Made by a program: the position numbers and the translations under genes | Shown: positions 51,681 to 60,359 of the stretch, piece after piece | Numbering within the stretch: the first letter of the stretch is position 1 | How the letters are laid out: each line of letters begins with the position of its first letter | Notes under the pieces: generated by a model | The model's database searches: none | What the model saw: the letters and a program-made list of their open reading frames with translations, nothing else | What the model was told of the DNA's origin: nothing | Assembly (NCBI RefSeq): GCF_038592905.1 | Contig: NZ_CP151943.1 | Coordinates: 4,910,501-4,974,500, forward strand | Source of the DNA: Neobacillus sp. FSL H8-0543 | Lineage (GTDB): Bacteria; Bacillota; Bacilli; Bacillales; Cytobacillaceae | Direction: 5' to 3' | Length of the DNA: 64,000 bases

Positions 51681-52478
51681 ATGAGTATTTTTTCAAATGA
51701 AGCACTGAAAAATAAGCACATTATAATAACCGGAGCCTCTGGTGGCATTGGACGTGCAACTGTAGAGGTAATTGCTTCAATGGGAGCAAAAATAACAGCT
51801 AGTGGTCGAAATACTGAAAAATTAAAAAAATTGATAGAAGATTATCCAGGTTATGATATAGCTATTGTTGAAGCGGATATCAATAAACCGCAAGACAGAC
51901 AAGCGCTTGTCGATATAGCTATTAAAACGCATGGACCCATTTTTGGACTCGTTAATTCAGCTGGTACTGCTGGTGGAGGTTTTGGGAGGCAAGAAGTAGA
52001 ACATGTGGATGAAGAACTGTTAACGAATGTAATGCATACAAATTGGACAGCTACTGTACTTTTGACCCAATTAGTGTATAAAGAAATGATAAAACAAAAA
52101 GACGGTGCGATTGTAAATATTTCTTCTTTGTCAGGGCTGCGAGGTAGATATGGAGCTTCCGCTTATGTAAGTAGTAAGTTTGCATTAATTGGTTTTACCC
52201 AGTCGCTTGCTTTAGAAGCAATTGAACATCGTATTCGTGTGAACGCTGTATGCCCTGGTTATGTTGAGACTGAGATGGGACAAAGTGCGATTTTGTCCAG
52301 CTCTCAAAGAAACGGTTTAAGCTATGAAGAACAACTAGAGAAAATCAAGACTGATATCCCTTCTAGTGAAATTATAAATCCAATCGAAGTGGCTAACACA
52401 GTTGCATTTTTACTTACTAATGCAACAAATAACATTATAGGAGAATCAATAAAAATTTCTGGCGGTGCCGTTTTGTGA
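51681..52478 (+). CDS. Short-chain dehydrogenase/reductase
   Basis: 265 residues. TGASGGIGRATVEVI cofactor loop, NSAGTAGG, SISS-type Ser (NISSLSG) and YVSSK active site. ATG at 51681 follows AAGGAG (51666-51671); a TTG at 51660 would add seven residues without a site. It follows the VOC gene after about 94 bp and may belong to the same pathway. Confidence 0.87.
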   Translation: MSIFSNEALKNKHIIITGASGGIGRATVEVIASMGAKITASGRNTEKLKKLIEDYPGYDIAIVEADINKPQDRQALVDIAIKTHGPIFGLVNSAGTAGGGFGRQEVEHVDEELLTNVMHTNWTATVLLTQLVYKEMIKQKDGAIVNISSLSGLRGRYGASAYVSSKFALIGFTQSLALEAIEHRIRVNAVCPGYVETEMGQSAILSSSQRNGLSYEEQLEKIKTDIPSSEIINPIEVANTVAFLLTNATNNIIGESIKISGGAVL

Positions 52479-52561
52479 ATAAATAGAAGAACCCTAGATT
52501 ACATTTAAATGAATAGGTCACTTGGATATAATAAGAAAATATATTCATTTTGTTAATTGAG

Positions 52562-52668
52562 CAAGAGATCTATGATGGAACTGGTCCTATAGAATCTCAG
52601 CAACCATTAAATATAATTCAAAACAGAGCTAATTCCAGCAGATTTTTTCAAATCTGAGATATAAGTGG
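52562..52668 (+). promoter_or_regulatory. S-box (SAM-I) riboswitch-like leader
   Basis: CAAGAGATCTATGATGGAAC starts the conserved core; CTGGTCC, AATCTCAGCAACC, GAGCTAATTCCAGCAG and CAGATTT-TTTC-AAATCTG follow in S-box order. P2 is preserved by compensatory pairing (GAGAT/ATCTC) and P4 is a good stem, but a P1 with the 3' GATATAAG is not evident next to AAGAG. Either P1 uses an unusual partner or the element is decaying. It precedes the M20 amidohydrolase, so that gene is probably controlled by SAM. Confidence 0.65.
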
Positions 52669-52710
52669 TTTTACTTAAAATACTTGTAAGCAAAAGACCT
52701 TATATTTTTT
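52668..52710 (+). terminator. Terminator of the S-box leader
   Basis: GGTTTTACTTA pairs with TTGTAAGCAAAAGACC with small bulges, followed by TTATATTTTTT. Position directly after the aptamer fits SAM-dependent termination. Confidence 0.55.
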
Positions 52711-52779
52711 AAGAAAAAGTCGAATTGGTTTGAAAATTATATTAATAAAAATCTGCTTTAACAAAATGGAGGGGTTAAT

Positions 52780-53976
52780 ATGAAAACGGTACAACATAAT
52801 GAAGTGTTGGAATCCATATTCATTGAATTGGATAGGAACTTTGAGGATGTAAAAAACTGGAGAAGATATTTGCATCAGCATCCAGAGCTTTCTTTTGAAG
52901 AAGTCCATACTGCGAAATTTATCGAAGAAAAACTGGTGAGCTTCGGACTTGAGGTACAGACACAAATAGGTGGGACTGGTCTAATTGGCGTTTTAAAAGG
53001 AGCTGAGCAAGGAAAGACCATAGCTTTGCGAGCTGATTTTGATGCACTTCCAATCGATGATGAGAAGGATGTTCCGTATAAATCATTAAATCAGGGTGTA
53101 ATGCATGCGTGTGGGCATGATGGTCATACTTCCGCTTTACTAGGTACAGCAAAGACATTGAGCAAATTCCGCGAAAGTATAAAGGGTACAATCATCTTTG
53201 TTTTCCAGCATGCTGAGGAAAAGCCCCCAGGCGGTGCAAAATTTATGATTGAGGAAAAAATATTGGATGGAGTGGACTATGTATTTGGAGCCCATCTTGC
53301 ATCGAATATTCCAATAGGAAAAGCAGCTGTTGGGGAAGGGTACAGAATGGCAGCTGTGGATAAATTTGAAATTATCGTGGAAGGAAAAGGAGGACATGGC
53401 GCAAAACCGCATGAGTCTATCGACGCGCTTGTAATTGGAACGACTATCGTTAATTCTCTTCAACAGATTGTCAGCAGGAAAATTGACCCATTGAAATCTG
53501 CTGTTGTCACAATTGGCATTTTTCATGCTGGTACTGCATTTAATGTCATCCCTGATACTGTTAGAATCGAAGGTACTGTCCGTACATTTGATGGAAAGGT
53601 ACGGGAACAGGTGGAGGGAGATATTAATTCCATTGTAAAAGGAATTACAAGCGGTTTTCATGCAACGTATAAAATAGATTATCTTCATGGATATCCTGCG
53701 TTGTTTAATCATAAAAAGGAGACGGAAACTGTCAGAGAACTTTTATCAGAAGTGTTCACAGAGGCAGCTGTTATTGAGATGGAACCTTCCATGGGGTCAG
53801 AAGACTTTGCTTATTTCCTAAAGGAAAAACCAGGAACATATTTCAAAATCGGTTCGCAAAATGACAATGAAAATACTCATTTCCCACATCATCACCCCAA
53901 ATTTGATTTTGATGAGGGAGCGTTATTGAACATTGAAAAGTCGTTCGTGAAAATCGTGGTACATTATCTTTTTTAG
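52780..53976 (+). CDS. M20D-type amidohydrolase (N-acyl amino acid hydrolase-like)
   Basis: 398 residues. Metal ligands are in MHACGHDGHT (about residues 108-117), HAEEKPPGGAKF with the catalytic Glu, and HGAKPHESID in the dimerisation domain; a C-terminal EDFAYFL completes the site. The family removes acyl groups from amino acids or indole conjugates. The SAM-type leader suggests a sulfur amino acid substrate such as N-acyl-cysteine or N-acyl-methionine; this is inference. GGAGGGG site 6 bp before the ATG. Confidence 0.9.
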   Translation: MKTVQHNEVLESIFIELDRNFEDVKNWRRYLHQHPELSFEEVHTAKFIEEKLVSFGLEVQTQIGGTGLIGVLKGAEQGKTIALRADFDALPIDDEKDVPYKSLNQGVMHACGHDGHTSALLGTAKTLSKFRESIKGTIIFVFQHAEEKPPGGAKFMIEEKILDGVDYVFGAHLASNIPIGKAAVGEGYRMAAVDKFEIIVEGKGGHGAKPHESIDALVIGTTIVNSLQQIVSRKIDPLKSAVVTIGIFHAGTAFNVIPDTVRIEGTVRTFDGKVREQVEGDINSIVKGITSGFHATYKIDYLHGYPALFNHKKETETVRELLSEVFTEAAVIEMEPSMGSEDFAYFLKEKPGTYFKIGSQNDNENTHFPHHHPKFDFDEGALLNIEKSFVKIVVHYLF

Positions 53977-54028
53977 GAGTACTGGTGATGTTATATTGAT
54001 TGGTGTTAACCAATAGAAAATAAAGTAG

Positions 54029-54058
54029 AAAAGGACCTCAATTATGGTCTTTTTTTTG
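54029..54058 (+). terminator. Terminator of the M20 amidohydrolase gene
   Basis: AAAAGGACC (54029-54037) pairs with GGTCTTTT (54046-54053) with one bulge, then a long T-run. Confidence 0.75.
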
Positions 54059-54210
54059 TGTGAGTAAACATAAACTCAAAAATATTTACCCTACGTGAAA
54101 TGTGCTGCATACAGATCTACTAAAGAAAATATCACAAAAATGCTTGTCACGCCCCAAATAATCTTGTTTCACACGAGGCCAGTAGTCCCCAACAAGTTTA
54201 AAAGTAGGGA

Positions 54211-54246
54211 AACCTCTCCTGTTTTTAATAGAGAGGTTCTTTTTTA
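54211..54246 (+). terminator. Second plus-strand hairpin with T-run
   Basis: AACCTCTC (54211-54218) and GAGAGGTT (54231-54238), followed by CTTTTTT. It lies between the convergent M20 and esterase genes. 54059-54210 shows nothing else. Confidence 0.7.
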
Positions 54247-55011
54247 CTGGGTCTTAGGAACACTACTAGCATGTTTTTCAAGAAATAAGCAACACTGTTC
54301 TGCAATGAACTTCTTTTCATAGTCCATGGAAGCAACATGATAGGAATTATATAATGGAACGATTTCTTTAATATCCGATTGAATATTAGCTATTATATAA
54401 TTGGTGTTTTCAGGAGGAACGATATGGTCTTCCTCTGAACGAAATGCCAACGTTGGACAAGTTATAGTTGGAAGTTTATCGCTTGTATCCTCCATTAAAG
54501 AGAATAACTGCTGAACAGATCTAATAGGTGTTTTTGTGTAGGTAATTTCATGGACATTTTTGGCTTTAATATCTGGCTCTCCTTCATTTATAAATCGAGG
54601 CTTACGTATATTTTTAAACTCTTCCATTATAGGAATAGATTTTATTGCCGCATTGATTAACACAATCCCTCTAATATTAGTGTATTTATTAGTAAGATTT
54701 AAAGTTAAGGTACCGCCCATAGATTGTCCGATTACGAAAATATCACGGCAATACCTTTGTAAATAGCGATACCCGTCATCTAAACTTTGAATCCAATCTT
54801 GGTAGTGGCATCTATCCATATCCTCATAATGTGTACCATGACCACTTAATCTCACACCGTAGACTGTAAAGCCTTGAGATGCAATGTATTCTCCTAAATA
54901 CCTGACGCTCTGGGGGGTTCCAACAAATCCGTGACAAATTAAAACACCGATATGATTCCCTTTAAAGAAAAATGGTTCTGCACCTGGTAATACCGGATAT
55001 CTTTCTACCAT
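54244..55011 (-). CDS. Alpha/beta-hydrolase carboxylesterase (Est30-like)
   Basis: 255 residues. GVLICHGFVGTPQSVRYLGEY carries the oxyanion-hole motif; GQSMGG (about residues 93-98) holds the nucleophile Ser; Asp of EEDHIVPP and His of YHVASMDYE complete the triad. This is the Geobacillus carboxylesterase Est30/monoacylglycerol-lipase-like family; short-chain ester substrates are expected. Start ATG at 55011 with GAAAGGAGAG upstream. Its promoter and a leader hairpin lie at 55061-55160. Confidence 0.88.
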   Translation of the reverse strand: MVERYPVLPGAEPFFFKGNHIGVLICHGFVGTPQSVRYLGEYIASQGFTVYGVRLSGHGTHYEDMDRCHYQDWIQSLDDGYRYLQRYCRDIFVIGQSMGGTLTLNLTNKYTNIRGIVLINAAIKSIPIMEEFKNIRKPRFINEGEPDIKAKNVHEITYTKTPIRSVQQLFSLMEDTSDKLPTITCPTLAFRSEEDHIVPPENTNYIIANIQSDIKEIVPLYNSYHVASMDYEKKFIAEQCCLFLEKHASSVPKTQ

Positions 55012-55060
55012 ATTAACTCTCCTTTCGTTTATTCTCTTTAATCTGAATTTAATAAAAAAA

Positions 55061-55160
55061 GCACCTTCTCTTAAAAAGAGTCAGGTACCTTTGGCAGACC
55101 AATCGGTTATTAAAAATAGTAAGTAATATAAGAATATACCAATAATTCCGATGTGTCAAG
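55061..55160 (-). promoter_or_regulatory. Promoter and leader hairpin of the esterase gene
   Basis: On the minus strand TTGACA (55159-55154) and TATTCT (55136-55131) are 17 bp apart. Downstream, GGTACCTGACTCTT pairs imperfectly with AAGAGAAGGTGC and is followed by seven T's near 55060, about 50 bp before the start codon. This looks like a terminator in the 5' leader, so expression may be attenuated. Confidence 0.5.
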
Positions 55161-55256
55161 TTGGTTTTAATACAAAACGAAATATTCCGAAAACCCTTTT
55201 ACAACTGTTTGATTCCACTATATAGTTTAGAAAATGGTTTCTGAGACAGGATATTG

Positions 55257-55339
55257 AACCCCAGTAAACTAAAGCTTTAGCTCACTGGGGGACTCCGATT
55301 TTCAGTAAACTAAAGCTTTTAATCACTGGGGTACTGACC
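55257..55339. repeat. Palindromic element, family A (tandem double copy)
   Basis: Two cores AAACTAAAGCTTTAG and AAACTAAAGCTTTTAA lie about 50 bp apart, with CCCCAGT, CACTGGGGGACT and CACTGGGGTACTGACC arms. The first copy has lost its outer left arm. It sits 16 bp past the end of the minus-strand zinc-ribbon gene. A further end fragment (GGGACTAATCCCAAT) is at 55684-55698. Confidence 0.75.
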
Positions 55340-55355
55340 TGAGTTTTGGGGTGTC

Positions 55356-55547
55356 TTACAATTTAAACTTCTCAGGTTCTTCTGCATAAAATTCGATAAA
55401 ACCACAATTCGGACAAACATAACAAGGGCTAATGTGACTCATTGTTTTAGCATTAGGTTTGACATCTGCTCGATAAACTCTTATTGGATGACTATCTAAT
55501 AGCGACTTAACCATTGCTGACTTACATTTAGAGCAATTCTGATCCAA
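55356..55547 (-). CDS. Small zinc-ribbon protein
   Basis: 63 residues with NCSKCKSAM near the N-terminus and CYVCPNCGFIEFY near the end: three CxxC-like knuckles, two of which would hold one Zn2+. No family was recognised beyond the zinc-ribbon look. I chose TTG at 55547, because GGAGGTG precedes it by 5 bp and the residues before it (GGGVI) come from that site; an ATG at 55604 would give 82 residues without a good site. Confidence 0.65.
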   Translation of the reverse strand: MDQNCSKCKSAMVKSLLDSHPIRVYRADVKPNAKTMSHISPCYVCPNCGFIEFYAEEPEKFKL

Positions 55548-55859
55548 AATTACACCTCCACCAATTGTTAAAGACATTTCTTCACAAACTATTAAACTCA
55601 TCATAACATAATTCTTATATAATTCTAAATTGCCTTATAATTTTACGAAAAATTAACATACCAAATAGTAAACAAATCACTAAGGGACTAATCCCAATTT
55701 TCGTCTCTATGCTACTATTTACAATTTCCATACAAAGACTTTACAAAATCTGAATAGTTTGAAGTATATTTTTCCTTTATCCTACAAGTAGATTGAAAAT
55801 ATGTTGTGCAGAAATAGTAAGAGAGTTACTGCCTGCAAAAAAATCAGGAGGAAATCGGG

Positions 55860-58800
55860 ATGAAGAGCAACAAAAGGTTTCAAAGATTTGGTAGGATTTC
55901 TTTAGTTAGTGCTTTATTGCTTTCAAGTAACCCATTGAATGCTACAATAGCAAGCGCCGAAACAGATGCCCCTTCAAAGTTGATCATTAATGAAGTATAT
56001 GGTGGTGGAGGTAAAGTTTCGAAGGATGGAAGTGTACAAGCTCCATTTAAGAATGATTTTATTGAACTGTACAATCCAACAAATGAAGATATCTCACTTG
56101 ATGAATTTGCCTTAACCTATACGAATAATAGTGGTAAAACAGTACAAACCTTTGAATTTAATGAAAATCATGTCATCAAGGCGAATGATTATTTTTTGCT
56201 TCGAGGTGAAGCGACGCTAGGAAATGAAGGCGATAAGGGCTTTGGAGCAGTTTTTGAAGCAGATGTTTATTTTGACACCCCTGATGCTGGAATTGGAATG
56301 AGTGATGAAAAAGGTAATGTTGAACTGAAAAAAGGCGAAATGGTCATTGATGCCGTTGCTTATGGAGAACTGGATACTTTTAAAGGTGAAGGCACAGCCA
56401 TTACCGGAGTTACCCTCGATAAGTCAGCAAAAAGAATAAATTTTACAGATTCAAATAATAATAGTCTTGATTTTGAAGTGGTCTCTCCATCACCAACGAT
56501 GTCTGGTCAGGTTGAAGGTGAAGTTGCCCTCGTTGATTTGGTAAAGGTAGCTGATATTAAGTCTCAAGCGGCATTTGTTGGCAAGCAAGTAACAATAGAA
56601 GGCTTGGTCTCAGCGGTAGATGTCAAAATAAGTGCAGACCAAAACACGTTACAATCATACATACAAGATGAAAGCGGCGGATTAATGGTGTTAGCTCTTG
56701 ACGCAAAAAAAGGACAGAAGGTTCAAGTCACAGGTACGGTTCAGTCTGAAAATGGCGTTGTTTCGTTGTTAGCGGAAGAGGTTGCCATCCTTGATGAAAA
56801 AGAAGGGTCTGTACCGGTAAAATCAGTTCCATCCCATGAAGCTGGAGCACTTGAAGGTTGGTTAGTCAGTGTAACAGGTGATGTGACGGCAAAAACAGCG
56901 GACACCATTACGATTAATAATGAATTAACGATCTATGTGGACTCAACTGTCGGTTCAACTGCAGGTATGGAAACAGGACAATTTATTACGGTTCAAGGTG
57001 TCATGGCGGTGAATAATCAGAATCAATCTCGTCTTATTTTAAGCAGTATGGACGACCTCATTATAAATGAGGAAAAAATCCCTAATACAATGGAGCTCAA
57101 AAAGATTGCCGGATTTAGTACGGGATTGACCGATGAGGATGGTGGCGTTGCAGAAATTGTTAAATACAACGCTGACAACGGAAAATTTTATGTGATTAAT
57201 GGAAAAAGCCAAACCATTGATATTGTCAGTCTCAACGGACTAACATCAGGAACAGAACAACAGCTTGAAAAAGAAAAGTCGATTAATATCGCAGACGTAG
57301 TGAATAAGGATACGTTCCAATATGGTGATTTAACCGGAATTGATATTAATACTACTCTAAAAACAATTGTGGCCGCGGTTCAAGATGTCGATTATACAAA
57401 GAATGGAAAAATTGTCGTCATGAATTATGACGGCGAAATTCTGAAAACCTATGACGCAGGTGTCCAGCCTGATATGGTCAAAATAACAGCAGATGGGAAG
57501 TACATTCTCTCTGCTGATGAAGCTGAGCCACGCCAAGGACTTGCAAATGGGATTGATCCAGAAGGGTCCGTAACGATAGTGGAAGTGGAAACAGGTAAAG
57601 TGACGCAAGTGAAATTCGATGATGAAAGTGTCATTGCTAATGACGTTCATATTCGCAATAATGGAACGAAAGCCGAGGCTATAAAGGATTTAGAGCCTGA
57701 ATACATTGCTCTGTCAGAGGATGGAAAAAAGGCATATGTTTCATTACAGGAAAACAACGCGATTGCCACGATTGATGTCGAAGCAGGGAAAGTAGTATCC
57801 GTTAAGTCACTTGGATACAAAGATCACTCTTTGCCAGGAAATGAGCTGGATGCTGCAAGAAATGAAAAGATTGAAATCGAAAGTCTGCCAATTCTAGGAG
57901 CTTATATGCCAGATTCGATTGCACATGTCACAATTGGTGGTGTCGATTATCTTGTTACCGCTAATGAAGGTGATGCAACCGAGTGGGAAGAGTTTGAGAA
58001 TGTCACTGATTTTAAAGATGTGAAGGACAGCATCACACTAAACCCCGACCTTTTTAAAGGGATGAGTGCTGTGGAAGCACAAGCAGCATTTGATCATATG
58101 AAGACTTCAGGGGACTTCGATAAACTGGAAGTACTTACGGATCGTGGAAATGATGCGATTTACACATTAGGAGGACGTTCTTTTTCGATCTGGAAAGCAG
58201 ATACAATGGAGATTGTCTATGACAGCGGAAGTAATTTCGAAAAAATTACCGCTCAACGTTTTCCAGAAGTGTTTAACTGGTCAAATGATGATGATGCATT
58301 TGAAAAGCGAAGTGCGAAAAAGGGCCCTGAGCCTGAAGATGTGAAAATCGGTATGGTCGATGGTGAGGTTTTTGCCTTTGTCGGACTTGAGAGAATTGGT
58401 GGAGTGATGACATATAATATCACCAATCCAGCGAATGCTCAATTTGCTAACTATATGAATAGCAGGGATTTTACACAATCTCTTGCAGGCGATGTCTCTC
58501 CAGAGGGCCTTGAATTTGTCGCTGCTGAATTAAGTCCAACAGGCCGTCCACTTGTTTTAGTAGGAAATGAAGTAAGCGGAACGGTTTCTGTAAATGAACT
58601 ACAAGTTGCACCTGTTAAAGTGATTCAAGGGGTAACACTAGATCAAACACAAGTAAGTCTAAAAGTGGGAGAAACGGTAAAATTGAATGCCGGCATCACT
58701 CCAGTAGATACCACTGAAAGTAAGGACCTAACTTGGTCTAGTTCAGACGAAGTGGTTGCCCAAGTTTCAACTGAAGGTGTGGTGACAGCATTAACGGCAG

Positions 58801-59075
58801 GGAATGCAACCATCACCGTTCAAACAAAGGATGGAAAGCATACTGCAACTACTGCTATTACCGTCACACAAATAGCACCACCTGTAGTGGAGGATGAGAA
58901 GGTCGAAACTCCAATATCAGGTTCTGATAGCAATAAAGAGAATAACAAAAACGGTAACAAACTACCCAATACGGCAACAAACAATTATCATATTCTATTA
59001 TTGGGAGCAACACTCATTTCAATTGGTGGAGTACTGTATATCGTTTTCAGACGAAAAAGTACTATTTTAGAGTAG
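55860..59075 (+). CDS. LPxTG-anchored choice-of-anchor I protein with LTD and Ig-like domains
   Basis: 1071 residues. Signal peptide to about residue 30 (cleavage near IASAETDA). Residues 40-170 form a lamin-tail domain (LIINEVYGGGG, DFIELYNPTNEDISL); about 215-400 hold one or two OB-like domains; about 410-920 is the choice-of-anchor I beta-propeller region (FYVINGKSQTIDIVSLNGL, ILSADEAEPRQG, DGVVFAFVGLERIGG-like). A Big_2 Ig domain (about 925-1000) and the sorting signal LPNTA, hydrophobic stretch and RRK tail finish it. Sortase would link it to the peptidoglycan. Enzymatic role, perhaps phosphoesterase-like, is unproven. RBS CAGGAGGAAA. Confidence 0.87.
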   Translation: MKSNKRFQRFGRISLVSALLLSSNPLNATIASAETDAPSKLIINEVYGGGGKVSKDGSVQAPFKNDFIELYNPTNEDISLDEFALTYTNNSGKTVQTFEFNENHVIKANDYFLLRGEATLGNEGDKGFGAVFEADVYFDTPDAGIGMSDEKGNVELKKGEMVIDAVAYGELDTFKGEGTAITGVTLDKSAKRINFTDSNNNSLDFEVVSPSPTMSGQVEGEVALVDLVKVADIKSQAAFVGKQVTIEGLVSAVDVKISADQNTLQSYIQDESGGLMVLALDAKKGQKVQVTGTVQSENGVVSLLAEEVAILDEKEGSVPVKSVPSHEAGALEGWLVSVTGDVTAKTADTITINNELTIYVDSTVGSTAGMETGQFITVQGVMAVNNQNQSRLILSSMDDLIINEEKIPNTMELKKIAGFSTGLTDEDGGVAEIVKYNADNGKFYVINGKSQTIDIVSLNGLTSGTEQQLEKEKSINIADVVNKDTFQYGDLTGIDINTTLKTIVAAVQDVDYTKNGKIVVMNYDGEILKTYDAGVQPDMVKITADGKYILSADEAEPRQGLANGIDPEGSVTIVEVETGKVTQVKFDDESVIANDVHIRNNGTKAEAIKDLEPEYIALSEDGKKAYVSLQENNAIATIDVEAGKVVSVKSLGYKDHSLPGNELDAARNEKIEIESLPILGAYMPDSIAHVTIGGVDYLVTANEGDATEWEEFENVTDFKDVKDSITLNPDLFKGMSAVEAQAAFDHMKTSGDFDKLEVLTDRGNDAIYTLGGRSFSIWKADTMEIVYDSGSNFEKITAQRFPEVFNWSNDDDAFEKRSAKKGPEPEDVKIGMVDGEVFAFVGLERIGGVMTYNITNPANAQFANYMNSRDFTQSLAGDVSPEGLEFVAAELSPTGRPLVLVGNEVSGTVSVNELQVAPVKVIQGVTLDQTQVSLKVGETVKLNAGITPVDTTESKDLTWSSSDEVVAQVSTEGVVTALTAGNATITVQTKDGKHTATTAITVTQIAPPVVEDEKVETPISGSDSNKENNKNGNKLPNTATNNYHILLLGATLISIGGVLYIVFRRKSTILE

Positions 59076-59132
59076 GTAGTTAAAGAAGCATCCATGTTTC
59101 TCAATGAGAAATAAAGCTTGATGATGAAATGT

Positions 59133-59225
59133 AATGGAAAAGAAATCCCTGGGGAAAATTCAGGGATTTCTTATTTTTTTGCCAAACAACTATACGAAAA
59201 AAGGCCACCGGAACGGTCCCTTTAT
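59133..59225. repeat. Direct repeat, left copy, flanking the urea transporter gene
   Basis: About 93 bp from AATGGAAAAGAAATCCCTG to AACGGTCCCTT that reappear at 60263-60358 with modest divergence (for example AATTCAGGGATT and ATACGAAAAAAGGCC versus ATCCGAAAAAAAGCC). The copy includes the terminator at 59140. Confidence 0.8.
59140..59179 (+). terminator. Terminator of the wall-anchored protein gene
   Basis: AAGAAATCCCTG (59140-59151) and CAGGGATTTCTT (59161-59172) perfect, then ATTTTTTTG. Confidence 0.9.
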
Positions 59226-59238
59226 CATTCCCTTGGCA

Positions 59239-60186
59239 CTACAAATTAGGCGTAACTTTCCTTGCACTTAGGACCAGCCAGGAACAAAGAACAAATGGAA
59301 ATGTTAAGACAGGGAGACCATATGGTAAGAGAAATGTGCCAAGTCCTGCCGTTATTGGTACTGTTAAGCATGCGGCGATGATCCCTGAAAAGAATGCAAA
59401 ACGATTATGTTCTGTTTTAAAAACTACGGATACAGCAATTATAGTTAATATCGCATTATAACCATAGGTTCCCAAAGCAATTAAAGAATGTTCCCCTCCC
59501 AAAAGATAGGCAATGCTTATAGCAACTACATTTCCAATGAGGGCATAAACCCCCAGCCTTTTCCCTGCCCAAAATACTGCAATAACAATGATAATTTCTG
59601 ATAGGGTGTTATCCAGAAAAAACACCTGTCCAAATCCGTTGAAAATTCCATCTATTAATTCGATTTCTCCTGCAATATTTAATTTCCAATCTGTCAAATT
59701 ATGGGGGAGTAATTTAGTGTTTAACCTAATCTCTGTTAATTTGTATGAGGCAAGCAGGATAAACCATGTCAAGATAATAAAGGGAAATGTAAGAATTGGA
59801 ATTCCTGTTCTTTTCATAATATGCATCATGGCTGCTGTAAAAATGGCAGCTACAGCTGATCCAACTAATGCAATCATCCACATATAAGGACCACTTAAGA
59901 ATAATGCCAGTGCCATTCCTGTTAACACAGAATTATAACCTAATAAACCTTTACCTATACTGTTATCATCTGTACCTCCAATTTTTTTCACTAAAGTACC
60001 GATAATGGCAGATAACAGAGAAATGATACCTATATAATAAGAGGAAATGGTTATAGCAATAAGCAATAGAAGCCCGGTGATTGCATTTTCAATAAAGATT
60101 ACCTGTGAGATTCCTTTGAGAGATTCTACTATTATAGAAAAAAACTTCCCCCCACTTAATGATTTCGTTTGTCTGTTTCCATACAT
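59239..60186 (-). CDS. Urea transporter (UT family)
   Basis: 315 residues with ten or so hydrophobic segments in two homologous halves. The UT motifs GLLGYNSVLTGMALALFL and ALGTYGYNAILTIIAVSVV mark the two halves, and LTFPFIILTW/LTFPFVLCSW line the channel. It is a passive urea channel. The ATG at 60186 has AAAAGGAGCT upstream. No urease genes lie in the window. The gene is flanked by direct repeats at 59133-59225 and 60263-60358. Confidence 0.9.
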   Translation of the reverse strand: MYGNRQTKSLSGGKFFSIIVESLKGISQVIFIENAITGLLLLIAITISSYYIGIISLLSAIIGTLVKKIGGTDDNSIGKGLLGYNSVLTGMALALFLSGPYMWMIALVGSAVAAIFTAAMMHIMKRTGIPILTFPFIILTWFILLASYKLTEIRLNTKLLPHNLTDWKLNIAGEIELIDGIFNGFGQVFFLDNTLSEIIIVIAVFWAGKRLGVYALIGNVVAISIAYLLGGEHSLIALGTYGYNAILTIIAVSVVFKTEHNRFAFFSGIIAACLTVPITAGLGTFLLPYGLPVLTFPFVLCSWLVLSARKVTPNL

Positions 60187-60262
60187 AATATAAGCTCCTT
60201 TTAAGTTTCGGTTCCAGGCACACCTCGAAGATTAAAATTCGCTATGGATTGATGAAGAAAAA

Positions 60263-60358
60263 AGTAATGGGAAAAGAAATCCCTGAGGTCAAATTCAGGG
60301 ATTCTTTATATTAACCAAACAATTATCCGAAAAAAAGCCGCCAGAACCGTCCCTTGGT
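60263..60358. repeat. Direct repeat, right copy, flanking the urea transporter gene
   Basis: Counterpart of 59133-59225, with the hairpin AGAAATCCCTG/CAGGGATTCT preserved but its T-run changed to TATATTAACC. It lies between the transporter gene and the end of the M20 peptidase gene; 60187-60262 also holds GGTTCCAGGCAC, a family B palindrome half. Confidence 0.78.
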
Positions 60359-60359
60359 C

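Noticed and set aside
54095..54322. 75-residue plus-strand frame between convergent genes
   Set aside because: It covers a terminator and runs into the esterase gene antisense; no ribosome site.
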